A DNA stretch of 6,051 nucleotides from an uncultured Lachnospiraceae bacterium. Lineage in GTDB: Bacteria; Bacillota; Clostridia; Lachnospirales; Lachnospiraceae. The notes beneath the pieces are model-generated. The model saw only the letters and a program-made list of their open reading frames with translations. It was not told the DNA's origin and did no database searches. The translations under genes and the position numbers were made by a program. The DNA lies in assembly GCA_910589195.1 (NCBI GenBank), contig CAJUTC010000085.1, forward strand, positions 1 to 6,051, given 5' to 3'. This document shows, piece after piece, positions 1 to 5,252 of the stretch (the stretch's first letter is position 1; every line of letters begins with the position of its first letter).

Positions 1-59
1 ACAATACCGGATGTCTTTATCCCATGAATGGGTGTAAAGACATCCGGTATTGTTTTTTT
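1..59 (+). terminator. Strong intrinsic terminator of an upstream gene
   Basis: Bases 1-19 pair perfectly with 35-53 (19 bp). Inside the loop, CCCA at 21-24 can pair with TGGG at 29-32. A run of seven T follows at 53-59. This is a textbook Rho-independent terminator for plus-strand transcription entering from outside the window. The hairpin is symmetrical, so it may also stop minus-strand transcription, but the bases before position 1 are not visible. Confidence 0.9.
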
Positions 60-181
60 CCTTAAGTTAATGACATTGTGATTTTTCAGGGGTTTTTATT
101 TTACATTGTATTTCGTGTTGCATAGGTTTGTAAAATGGGTGTTTGCCTGGTTGTTCATTTCTTCTTGGCGGTCCTCATGGT
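60..181. other. Intergenic stretch, no gene
   Basis: No open frame with a ribosome binding site is visible on either strand. A weak promoter-like pair, TTGTAT at 106-111 and TAAAAT at 131-136, has a 19-nt spacer and would start a transcript near 143, just ahead of the structured stretch. The spacing is longer than ideal, so I do not list it as a separate promoter. Confidence 0.5.
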
Positions 182-453
182 GTGCCGGTAAACCACTTTA
201 AAACCCCATCGGTTTGCCATCCGCCCCGATGCATTATATTACTTTGAAAGTTCGCCGCCGAATAGTCGGCATGCATTCAGGGATGCCAAGTGCGCCTGCC
301 AGACTTTTATGGGGGGCGGAGCGTCCGCATCCGGGCGCATGAAGGTTTACTTGTGTAGCTGCTCCGAAGATGGTACAATAAGTTTATATATATGTGTACC
401 TCTTTGGGGTATATCTAAAGCCGTTCGGTGTTGGTAGCGCCGAGCGGTTTTGT
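182..453 (+). ncRNA. Candidate structured non-coding RNA (possibly raiA-type)
   Basis: This stretch has no usable reading frame but is dense with mutually compatible helices. GTAAACC (188-194) pairs over a long range with GGTTTAC (344-350). CATCGG (207-212) pairs with CCGATG (226-231), GCCGA (257-261) with TCGGC (266-270), and GCAT (273-276) with ATGC (283-286). TGCGCC (291-296) pairs with GGCGCA (334-339) and encloses GCGGA (316-320) with TCCGC (324-328). GGTACA (372-377) pairs with TGTACC (395-400). It ends in a terminator-like hairpin at 417-451. The stretch is GC-rich compared with its AT-rich flanks, as expected for a folded RNA. A 188-350 closing helix and about 200-270 nt total would suit the raiA motif of Firmicutes and Actinobacteria. 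That name is a guess from size and host range, not a confirmed match. The strand is inferred from the terminator polarity. The same helices would form on the other strand. Confidence 0.55.
417..453 (+). terminator. Intrinsic terminator-like hairpin ending the candidate RNA
   Basis: AAAGCCGTTCGG (417-428) pairs with CCGAGCGGTTTT (440-451) through 12 positions, including two G-T wobbles, around an 11-nt loop. The T tract is short (448-451, then GTGTT), so termination may be only moderately efficient. It closes the structured stretch and precedes no gene, which supports a free-standing small RNA. Confidence 0.6.
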
Positions 454-724
454 GTTCTATTTGGTACAAATTATTGCATTTTATTAGAAAGCAATGGCTG
501 GAAGTTCAAGCGGCACTCAAAAGCGAGTTGAAAATTCAAAGTTGTTAGGTGTAAGTAAAAGGGAAAAGAGCAGTACAGAATAGTTATGCGGACGGATTGA
601 CGATAGAAAGGAAAGACGGAAACAAAGTACTATGTGTTAGTTTGTTTTACATTAACTGTAATCAGATAAATTAAAAAGTTGAAAGATAATTTAATATTTT
701 GACTGTGTGATAGTCGCAGTGCTT
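454..724. other. Intergenic stretch without a supported gene
   Basis: An ATG at 494 opens 29 codons ending at 583, but it lacks a convincing ribosome binding site and its product is not recognisable. Bases 646-660 form the dyad TTACA-N5-TGTAA. TTTACA (645-650) and TAAATT (666-671) are promoter-like, but the spacer is only 15 nt. I see no protein gene here. It may be the 5' part of whatever transcript ends at 771. Confidence 0.45.
646..660. promoter_or_regulatory. Dyad TTACA-N5-TGTAA, possible operator
   Basis: A perfect 5-bp inverted repeat with a 5-nt centre sits in AT-rich DNA and overlaps a weak -35-like TTTACA. It resembles a small repressor site in form only. No matching regulator is visible, and a chance origin is quite possible. 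Confidence 0.25.
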
Positions 725-771
725 AGAGAAGCAAAAGGTTACCTGATGGGGTAAGTGCGCTTCTCTTTTTT
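725..771 (+). terminator. Orphan intrinsic terminator or attenuator
   Basis: AGAGAAGC (725-732) pairs perfectly with GCTTCTCT (759-766), and six T follow (766-771). Inside the loop TTACC (739-743) can pair with GGTAA (750-754). Just upstream GACT (701-704) can pair with AGTC (712-715), or ACTG (702-705) with CAGT (717-720). No gene precedes it within 270 bases. It therefore ends either a second small RNA or a leader whose downstream gene has been lost. Confidence 0.7.
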
Positions 772-948
772 GATGCAAACTTCTATATAACCCTTGATTT
801 TATGAGAAATCCGCAATAAAAAGAGTCATAACCTCCTTTTTGAAATAATGAGTTTATCACAAACATCACTCTACGAAGGGAAACATTGCTCATGGACATG
901 ATACACTATTTATTACAGCTTATTCAATACCGTTATCTTCTTGAAATA
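772..948. other. Intergenic stretch with an orphan minus-strand SD
   Basis: No gene is supported. On the minus strand a perfect AAGGAGG (838-832) lies only 2 nt before an ATG (829-827) that opens nine codons and then stops. This could be the leftover start of a deleted gene or chance. The rest is AT-rich with no convincing frame. Confidence 0.4.
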
Positions 949-1291
949 TCATAGATTGCCTGGATAGTTACTAAGGTTTTCATCTCCCCGTTGCTTCATA
1001 TGTTCGAAAACGGGAATAAAACTTTTCCTAAATCAGTAAGATTGTATTCCACATGGGGAGGTACTTCTTTGTAGTCATAACGGGTAATAAAACCGTCTGC
1101 TTCCAATTCCCGAAGCTGCTTTGTCAAGCTTGATTCCGTAATATCACCGATATGCCTGCGAAGCTCTCCGAATCGATGGATATCCCTAAAAGTGATGTAA
1201 TAAATGATTTCAATTTTCTATTTGCCACCTAAAATTTTTTGTATGGTAGAAACTGTTTTGCAGCGTTCAACAGCCAACACACTTTTTTCAT
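949..1291 (-). pseudogene. Broken HxlR-family transcriptional regulator
   Basis: Reading the minus strand in three pieces rebuilds an almost full HxlR-type winged-helix regulator (about 114 codons; the family is usually 100-130). The pieces in order are VERCKTVSTIQKILGGK, stop, KIEIIYYITF, RFGELRRHIGDITESS, LTKQLRELEADGF, EVPPHVEYNLTDLGK, frame change, PVFEHMKQRGDENL. GGKWK, RFxELRR, LTxxLxxLExDG and PPxVEYxLTxxG are family hallmarks. Three lesions are visible. The start ATG (1291-1289) is out of frame with the body, with a shift near 1268-1280. The conserved Trp of GGKW is a TAG stop (1220-1218). A one-base loss near 1014-1021 makes the body frame end at 998-996 rather than at the ancestral-looking TGA (951-949). 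HxlR proteins usually sense redox or toxic small molecules and control adjacent oxidoreductase genes. This copy is very unlikely to work unless sequencing errors are involved. Confidence 0.87.
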
Positions 1292-1299
1292 TCCGGTCA

Positions 1300-1304
1300 C
1301 TCCT
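1300..1304 (-). promoter_or_regulatory. Ribosome binding site of the hxlR pseudogene
   Basis: AGGAG on the minus strand lies 8 nt before the ATG at 1291-1289. It fixes the original start and shows that decay began in the coding part rather than in the expression signals. Confidence 0.65.
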
Positions 1305-1316
1305 CATTTGAAAAAT

Positions 1317-1345
1317 AATATAACATACCGTTTTCTAAAAATCAA
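1317..1345 (-). promoter_or_regulatory. Promoter of the hxlR pseudogene
   Basis: On the minus strand TTGATT (1345-1340) and TATATT (1322-1317) are separated by exactly 17 nt, a good sigma-A type promoter. Transcription would start near 1310, just ahead of the AGGAG. The promoter survives although the gene is broken. Confidence 0.6.
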
Positions 1346-1346
1346 T

Positions 1347-1484
1347 GTACCATTAACACATGTATTGCGCTGCTTTCTGACCGATGCGGGTAAAGCGCCA
1401 TATGTGGGACATGGATGGAATGAAACTTCAAACTTACTGGCAACCAGTTTTAAAATGATGCTTGAATATGACAAATATCTTTAG
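1347..1484 (+). pseudogene. Possible C-terminal remnant of an unknown gene
   Basis: From about 1347 to the TAG at 1482-1484 a frame reads about 45 residues of protein-like composition, including KAPYVGHGWNETSNLLATSF and an end in EYDKYL. The frame extends upstream to an ATG at 1239, but there it runs antisense through the HxlR pseudogene and has no ribosome binding site. Only the last part is therefore plausible. HxlR genes are often divergent from an oxidoreductase they control, so this could be the tail of such a deleted target. I do not recognise the family, and the frame could be chance. Confidence 0.3.
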
Positions 1485-1490
1485 TATAAC
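1462..1490 (+). promoter_or_regulatory. Promoter of the cutC unit
   Basis: TTGAAT (1462-1467) and TATAAC (1485-1490) are 17 nt apart, with CATAAT overlapping at 1490-1495. Transcription would start near 1497, leaving a leader of about 55 nt before cutC. It overlaps the end of the putative remnant frame. No operator dyad is obvious around it. Confidence 0.6.
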
Positions 1491-1534
1491 ATAATGGCAG
1501 GGAATTTTAATGATATGTGAAAATAGGCAGGAAC

Positions 1535-1542
1535 GGAGGGGG
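1535..1542 (+). promoter_or_regulatory. Ribosome binding site of cutC
   Basis: GGAGGGGG lies 9 nt before the ATG at 1552. This confirms that start. Confidence 0.8.
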
Positions 1543-1551
1543 AAATAAATT

Positions 1552-2313
1552 ATGAGCCGCTATATTTTGGAAGCCTGTGTGGATTCTGTGGAATCTGCCG
1601 TTTCGGCAATAAGGGGAGGAGCTAACCGCCTGGAGCTTTGTTCAAACCTGGTAATCGGAGGAACTACACCAGGAGTAAGCCAGTTTCAGCAAATAAGAGA
1701 AATTTGCTCCATCCCCATCCATGTGCTGATACGGCCAAGGTATGGGGATTTTCTGTATACCGATTATGAATTCCAGATGATTGCGAAGGATACTGCTATG
1801 TTCAGACGTCTGGGAGCCGATGGGATTGTAGCCGGATGTTTGAAGCCGTATGGGGATCTGGATGTGGAACGGATGAAGGTGCTGCGGGAACAGGCAGGGG
1901 ATTGCCATTTAACCTTGCACCGTGCCTTCGATATGTGCAAAGATCCCTTCCGTACGTTGGAAGAAGCGGTAGCGGTTGGGATCCAAACGATTCTCACGTC
2001 TGGACAGCAGGATACTTGCATGGAAGGGAAGGAGCTTTTAAGAAAGCTGGTAAAACAGGCGGATAACCGGGTGGATATTCTGGTGGGATCCGGGGTAGAT
2101 GGAGAGGTGATTGCCTGCCTTTTAAAAGAAACTGGAGCCAGAAGTTTTCATATGTCTGGGAAAAGGGCGCTGGAAAGCAAAATGGTCTACCAAAAGGAGC
2201 ATGTAAATATGGGAATTCCGGGAATCAGCGAGTACACGATCTTTCGGACAGAAGAGGCTCTTATTCGCCAGGCAGACCGTATATTAAAAGCATTTTGTGA
2301 GGGGGAAATGTGA
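1552..2313 (+). CDS. cutC: CutC family protein (copper homeostasis protein CutC)
   Basis: The 253-residue product is full length for the CutC family (about 240-250), a TIM-barrel cytoplasmic protein. Family signatures run in order: LEACVDSVESA (6-16), GGANRLELCSNL (22-33), GGTTPG (36-41), RPRYGDFLY (61-69), GADGIVAGCL (88-97), LHRAFDMCKDP (122-132), ILTSGQ (147-152), VGSGV (178-182) and FHMSGK (199-204). Cys30, His123 and the Cys-rich surface fit the proposed Cu(I) binding, but the family's real role is disputed and no enzyme reaction is firmly assigned. It should not be confused with choline trimethylamine-lyase, also called CutC, which is an unrelated glycyl-radical enzyme. The start is set by the preceding SD. 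It is the first gene of the unit, followed after 159 nt by the large transglutaminase-fold protein. No copper exporter or CopY-type regulator lies nearby, so the context does not favour a dedicated copper operon. Confidence 0.95.
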   Translation: MSRYILEACVDSVESAVSAIRGGANRLELCSNLVIGGTTPGVSQFQQIREICSIPIHVLIRPRYGDFLYTDYEFQMIAKDTAMFRRLGADGIVAGCLKPYGDLDVERMKVLREQAGDCHLTLHRAFDMCKDPFRTLEEAVAVGIQTILTSGQQDTCMEGKELLRKLVKQADNRVDILVGSGVDGEVIACLLKETGARSFHMSGKRALESKMVYQKEHVNMGIPGISEYTIFRTEEALIRQADRILKAFCEGEM

Positions 2314-2472
2314 TTTTTGCCTCTTATGGCGTCTACGTTTATTTTGAGCATTGCCACAAATGTAATTTCCAAAGGTTTAGGAAATTTAGCATCACGGATT
2401 GGAGCGTTTAATGTTCAATGTTTTGCGATTACCTATATTAATGTAGAAAAAACAAGGAGAATCAACAGTAGC
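2314..2472. other. Spacer between cutC and the large protein
   Basis: The frame of the downstream protein stays open back to a TTG at 2317 and an ATG at 2326. GAGGGGG (2299-2305) lies 11 nt before the TTG. The extra 52 residues begin PLMASTFILSIA and do not match the start I expect for the family. No terminator is seen, so transcription probably continues from cutC. Confidence 0.5.
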
Positions 2473-5073
2473 ATGGTTTCAGAGCGTTTAAAGGAGTATG
2501 CAGAAGAACGGTTTTGGCAGCGCCTGCCCTTTTTGGAAGCTGTCAGGGAAGAACTATTAAAGGAGTTAAAAGGATGTGGGGAGGAGGAGCAGGTGCTGAT
2601 GAAATTTTTATACGGCACAATGCCCATCCGTGATGCCGGTGAATATCCTTTTTCCTTATTTTTAAGTTATGTAACCCATTCTCTGATGGTATATCAGACC
2701 ATGGAATGGTGCAGGGAGATTCCGGAAGATGTGTTTTTACAATATATTTTGTATTACCGGATCAATTCAGAAGCAATCGAAGACTGCAGAAGGTTTTTTT
2801 ATGATCAGTTAATTGGCCGGATCCGGGAGCTTCCCGTCCGGAAGGCTGTACTGGAAATTAATTATTGGTGCAGAGAAAATGGCACCTATGAAACTACAGA
2901 CGACAGAACGATATCCCCTCTTGCCTTTTACCGCTGCGGGAAAGGAAGGTGCGGGGAAGAGTCTACATTTGCAGTAACTGCTTTCCGCAGTGTAGGGATT
3001 CCGGCTCGCCAGGTATATGTGCCCTGGTGGGCCCACTGTGATGATAATCATGCCTGGGTAGAAGTGTACGTGGATGGAAGCTGGCACTTTTTGGGGGCAT
3101 GTGAACCGGAAGAAACGTTGAATAAAGGGTGGTTTGCCAATGCCTCATCCAGAGCGGTTTTGATCCATTCCCCTGCGTTTTCGGATTATCAGCAGAAGGG
3201 AGAAGAACGGTTCCTGAAAGAAGAGGATCTGCTTGTGTACCATAACCGCACATCGGACTATGCCAAGACAAAGAAATATGAAATTCAAGTAATCGATGAG
3301 AACCAGAATCCTGTAGAACAGGCCTGTGTGCAGATTGAACTTTTAAATATGGCAGAATATAACCGGATTGCAACTGTTTATACAGATCGGGAAGGAAAGG
3401 CAGCCATTGTACTAGGTCTTGGAGATATTAGGATCCGGGGCAAAAAAGGCCATTGCCAGGGTGTAGCATTCGGATCAGTGGGCAATCGGGATAAAGTTTG
3501 CCTGAAGTTAACAAAGGATCCGGTTTGGGGCGCTATGGATACATGGATTGATGTAGATCTGGAAGCCCCCGGCGACAGGCCAGTCCATAAGGCAGCGCTT
3601 ACCAAGGAGCAGAAGGAGCAAAACCGGACTCGACTTAAAGAGTGTGATCGGCTCAGGGAGGCGCGGATTCAGGGGTATTATAAGGAAGAATTGGCCAGAC
3701 AATATCCGGATCAGGAAGGGCTCCTGCGAAAAGCGGCAGGGAATTTTGATGAAATATACAATTTTTTAAAGAAAGATGAAAATCCGGATCGGAAGCGTCT
3801 TCTTTCCTGCTTATCCGAGAAGGATTATAAGGACGCAACGGCAGAGGTCTTAGAACGGCATCTTGCCATGTCGTTACCTTTCCGGGACCAATGGGAGGCA
3901 TGCGGAGAACGGGAGCGCTATGTGCAGGATATACTGAATCCTAGGATTTACTTTGAGGAATTGAAGGACTATAAAACATTTATCTGGAAATTTTTTGATT
4001 TTGGCGGGAAACAAGGACAGGCCATAAAGCAAGCCTTCTGTGACAATCCAAAGGCTATCTGGAATGATATTAAAAAACGGATCCGGTATGATCCAAGGTT
4101 TGACTATCAGTCGATTTGCGCAACCCCAGCAGGCTGCCTTAAGCTGTCCTGGGGCAGCTTATTAAGCCAAAAAATTTTATTTGTGGCAATTTGCCGTACT
4201 CTGGGAATTCCTGCCCGAATCAATCCTGTAAATAAGGAGGCGGAGTTTTACCGGGATGGCAGGTTTTATCCGGTAAGCCAGGATAGGGAGGAATCCTTTG
4301 AACTACAAGAAAAAATTGCATCCGGCCAGGTGACCTTGCTGACGGAAGCAGGCATTTTGTGGAAGTATTATGAAACCTGGACTATAGGTCGACTTATAGG
4401 CCAGGAGGTGGTGACGCTTCACTATTCCGGAATTAAATTTCAGGAAGGGCGGCTGGCATTATCCCTGATGCCTGGATATTACCGTATCATTACGGTAAAC
4501 CGGCTTCCAAATGGAAACCAGCAGGCGTCAGAGTATTGGTTTTGCCTGGAAAAAGGGCAGGAGAAAGAAATCCGTATGCGGCTTCGGGAAGGAAAACCAG
4601 AGGAAATGCTGACAGCCAGCCAACTGAATGATTTTCAGGTAATCCAAGAAGGCAAACGGGTTTCCATGGCTTCTCTGACGGAGGGGAAGGCAGCTGTTTT
4701 GGCATTCCTTTCAGAGGGACAGGAGCCTACGGAGCATGTGCTAAATGAAATGCTGGAGCTGGCAGATAGGTTCCCGCAGCTTCCAGCTCAGATTTTCTTT
4801 ATCCTGTCGGCGCCAGAGGCATTAAAAAACAGGACCATTCAAAAAGTCTTGAAAAAGATTCCTAACATCCAGATCCTTTATGGTGAACTGGAAGAGATTG
4901 TGGAACCATTGGCACGGCGCATGTATGTGGATCCGGATCGGCTTCCCTTGCTGTTGCTTACTCATCCTGGAATGAACGGGATTTACGGATGCAGCGGTTA
5001 TCATGTGGGAAGCGTCGGGCTAATGATGAAGCTTTTGGATATCAGCAAAAAGAAGGAAAAGAACAAAAATTGA
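2473..5073 (+). CDS. Transglutaminase-fold multidomain protein, function unknown
   Basis: The 866-residue protein has no signal peptide or membrane segment, so it is probably cytoplasmic. Residues 1-120 are helical. A transglutaminase-like core spans about 120-240, with GRCGEE (Cys160) and DDNHAWVEVYVDG (His193). The usual third acidic residue is replaced around LGACEPE, where Glu211 might serve. About 265-348 is a beta-sandwich-like segment (NPVEQACVQIELLN, TDREGKA). A charged helical part fills 370-520. About 525-605 resembles a second core (LGIPARINP, EFYRDGRFYPV) with Leu563 and Asn587 where Cys and His should be. About 630-705 is a second beta-sandwich-like part. About 715-855 is thioredoxin-like, without CxxC but with a likely cis-proline (Pro825 in RLPLLLL). 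I recall similar 850-900-residue proteins in Lachnospiraceae, annotated only as transglutaminase domain proteins. The start ATG has AAGGAG (2454-2459) 13 nt ahead, a little far; TTG 2317 is the alternative (918 residues). Hydrolysis of an amide bond or of a glycopeptide is more likely than cross-linking, but the substrate is unknown. Confidence 0.85.
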   Translation: MVSERLKEYAEERFWQRLPFLEAVREELLKELKGCGEEEQVLMKFLYGTMPIRDAGEYPFSLFLSYVTHSLMVYQTMEWCREIPEDVFLQYILYYRINSEAIEDCRRFFYDQLIGRIRELPVRKAVLEINYWCRENGTYETTDDRTISPLAFYRCGKGRCGEESTFAVTAFRSVGIPARQVYVPWWAHCDDNHAWVEVYVDGSWHFLGACEPEETLNKGWFANASSRAVLIHSPAFSDYQQKGEERFLKEEDLLVYHNRTSDYAKTKKYEIQVIDENQNPVEQACVQIELLNMAEYNRIATVYTDREGKAAIVLGLGDIRIRGKKGHCQGVAFGSVGNRDKVCLKLTKDPVWGAMDTWIDVDLEAPGDRPVHKAALTKEQKEQNRTRLKECDRLREARIQGYYKEELARQYPDQEGLLRKAAGNFDEIYNFLKKDENPDRKRLLSCLSEKDYKDATAEVLERHLAMSLPFRDQWEACGERERYVQDILNPRIYFEELKDYKTFIWKFFDFGGKQGQAIKQAFCDNPKAIWNDIKKRIRYDPRFDYQSICATPAGCLKLSWGSLLSQKILFVAICRTLGIPARINPVNKEAEFYRDGRFYPVSQDREESFELQEKIASGQVTLLTEAGILWKYYETWTIGRLIGQEVVTLHYSGIKFQEGRLALSLMPGYYRIITVNRLPNGNQQASEYWFCLEKGQEKEIRMRLREGKPEEMLTASQLNDFQVIQEGKRVSMASLTEGKAAVLAFLSEGQEPTEHVLNEMLELADRFPQLPAQIFFILSAPEALKNRTIQKVLKKIPNIQILYGELEEIVEPLARRMYVDPDRLPLLLLTHPGMNGIYGCSGYHVGSVGLMMKLLDISKKKEKNKN

Positions 5074-5252
5074 TGATAAATAGCAAAAATAAGGTATGAA
5101 TAAAACTGTAAAAATTGTATAATAGAAGTATTCGCCAAGATATCAGGATACCAGGGCATTGTGGCCAAAGGGTTACTTACTTCGTACCGCATTGGATCCT
5201 TTGGGCGTAAATACAGAAGAACCTATTAAAACTAGGAAAGGGGGATGAAAGG
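5074..5252 (+). other. Intergenic region and 5' leader of the GH1 gene
   Basis: The stretch holds a promoter (5095-5123) and a leader of about 130 nt. In the leader CCAAAGG (5165-5171) can pair with CCTTTGG (5198-5204). No T tract follows, and the sequence does not look like a LicT/BglG antiterminator target. No terminator follows the upstream gene, so some readthrough is likely. No catabolite-response (cre) site is evident. Confidence 0.5.
5095..5123 (+). promoter_or_regulatory. Promoter of the GH1 gene
   Basis: A consensus TATAAT (5118-5123) is preceded at 17 nt by a weak -35, TATGAA (5095-5100). TG directly before the -10 may help. Transcription would begin near 5130. The poor -35 suggests that an activator may be needed. 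Confidence 0.6.

Noticed and set aside
101..110. CopY/BlaI-like operator (TACANNTGTA) possibly tied to copper control
   Set aside because: The site reads TACATTGTA, one base short in the centre, and lies 1.4 kb from cutC with other features between.
494..583. 29-codon frame starting MAGSSSGTQK
   Set aside because: There is no convincing SD and no recognisable family. The start lies inside a weak hairpin (473-477 with 491-495). Likely chance.
827..838. Minus-strand gene starting after AAGGAGG
   Set aside because: The SD-to-ATG gap is only 2 nt and the frame stops after nine codons.
1239..1484. 81-codon plus-strand frame as an intact gene
   Set aside because: Its first third runs antisense through the HxlR pseudogene and its ATG has no ribosome binding site. 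Only the last part is kept, as a doubtful remnant.
1..1550. CRISPR array, insertion sequence or tRNA in the gene-poor part
   Set aside because: No spaced direct repeats, no terminal inverted repeats with a transposase, and no tRNA cloverleaf were seen.
2963..3373. 136-codon minus-strand frame inside the large protein
   Set aside because: It is a shadow of a strongly conserved domain on the plus strand, with no SD and no family resemblance.
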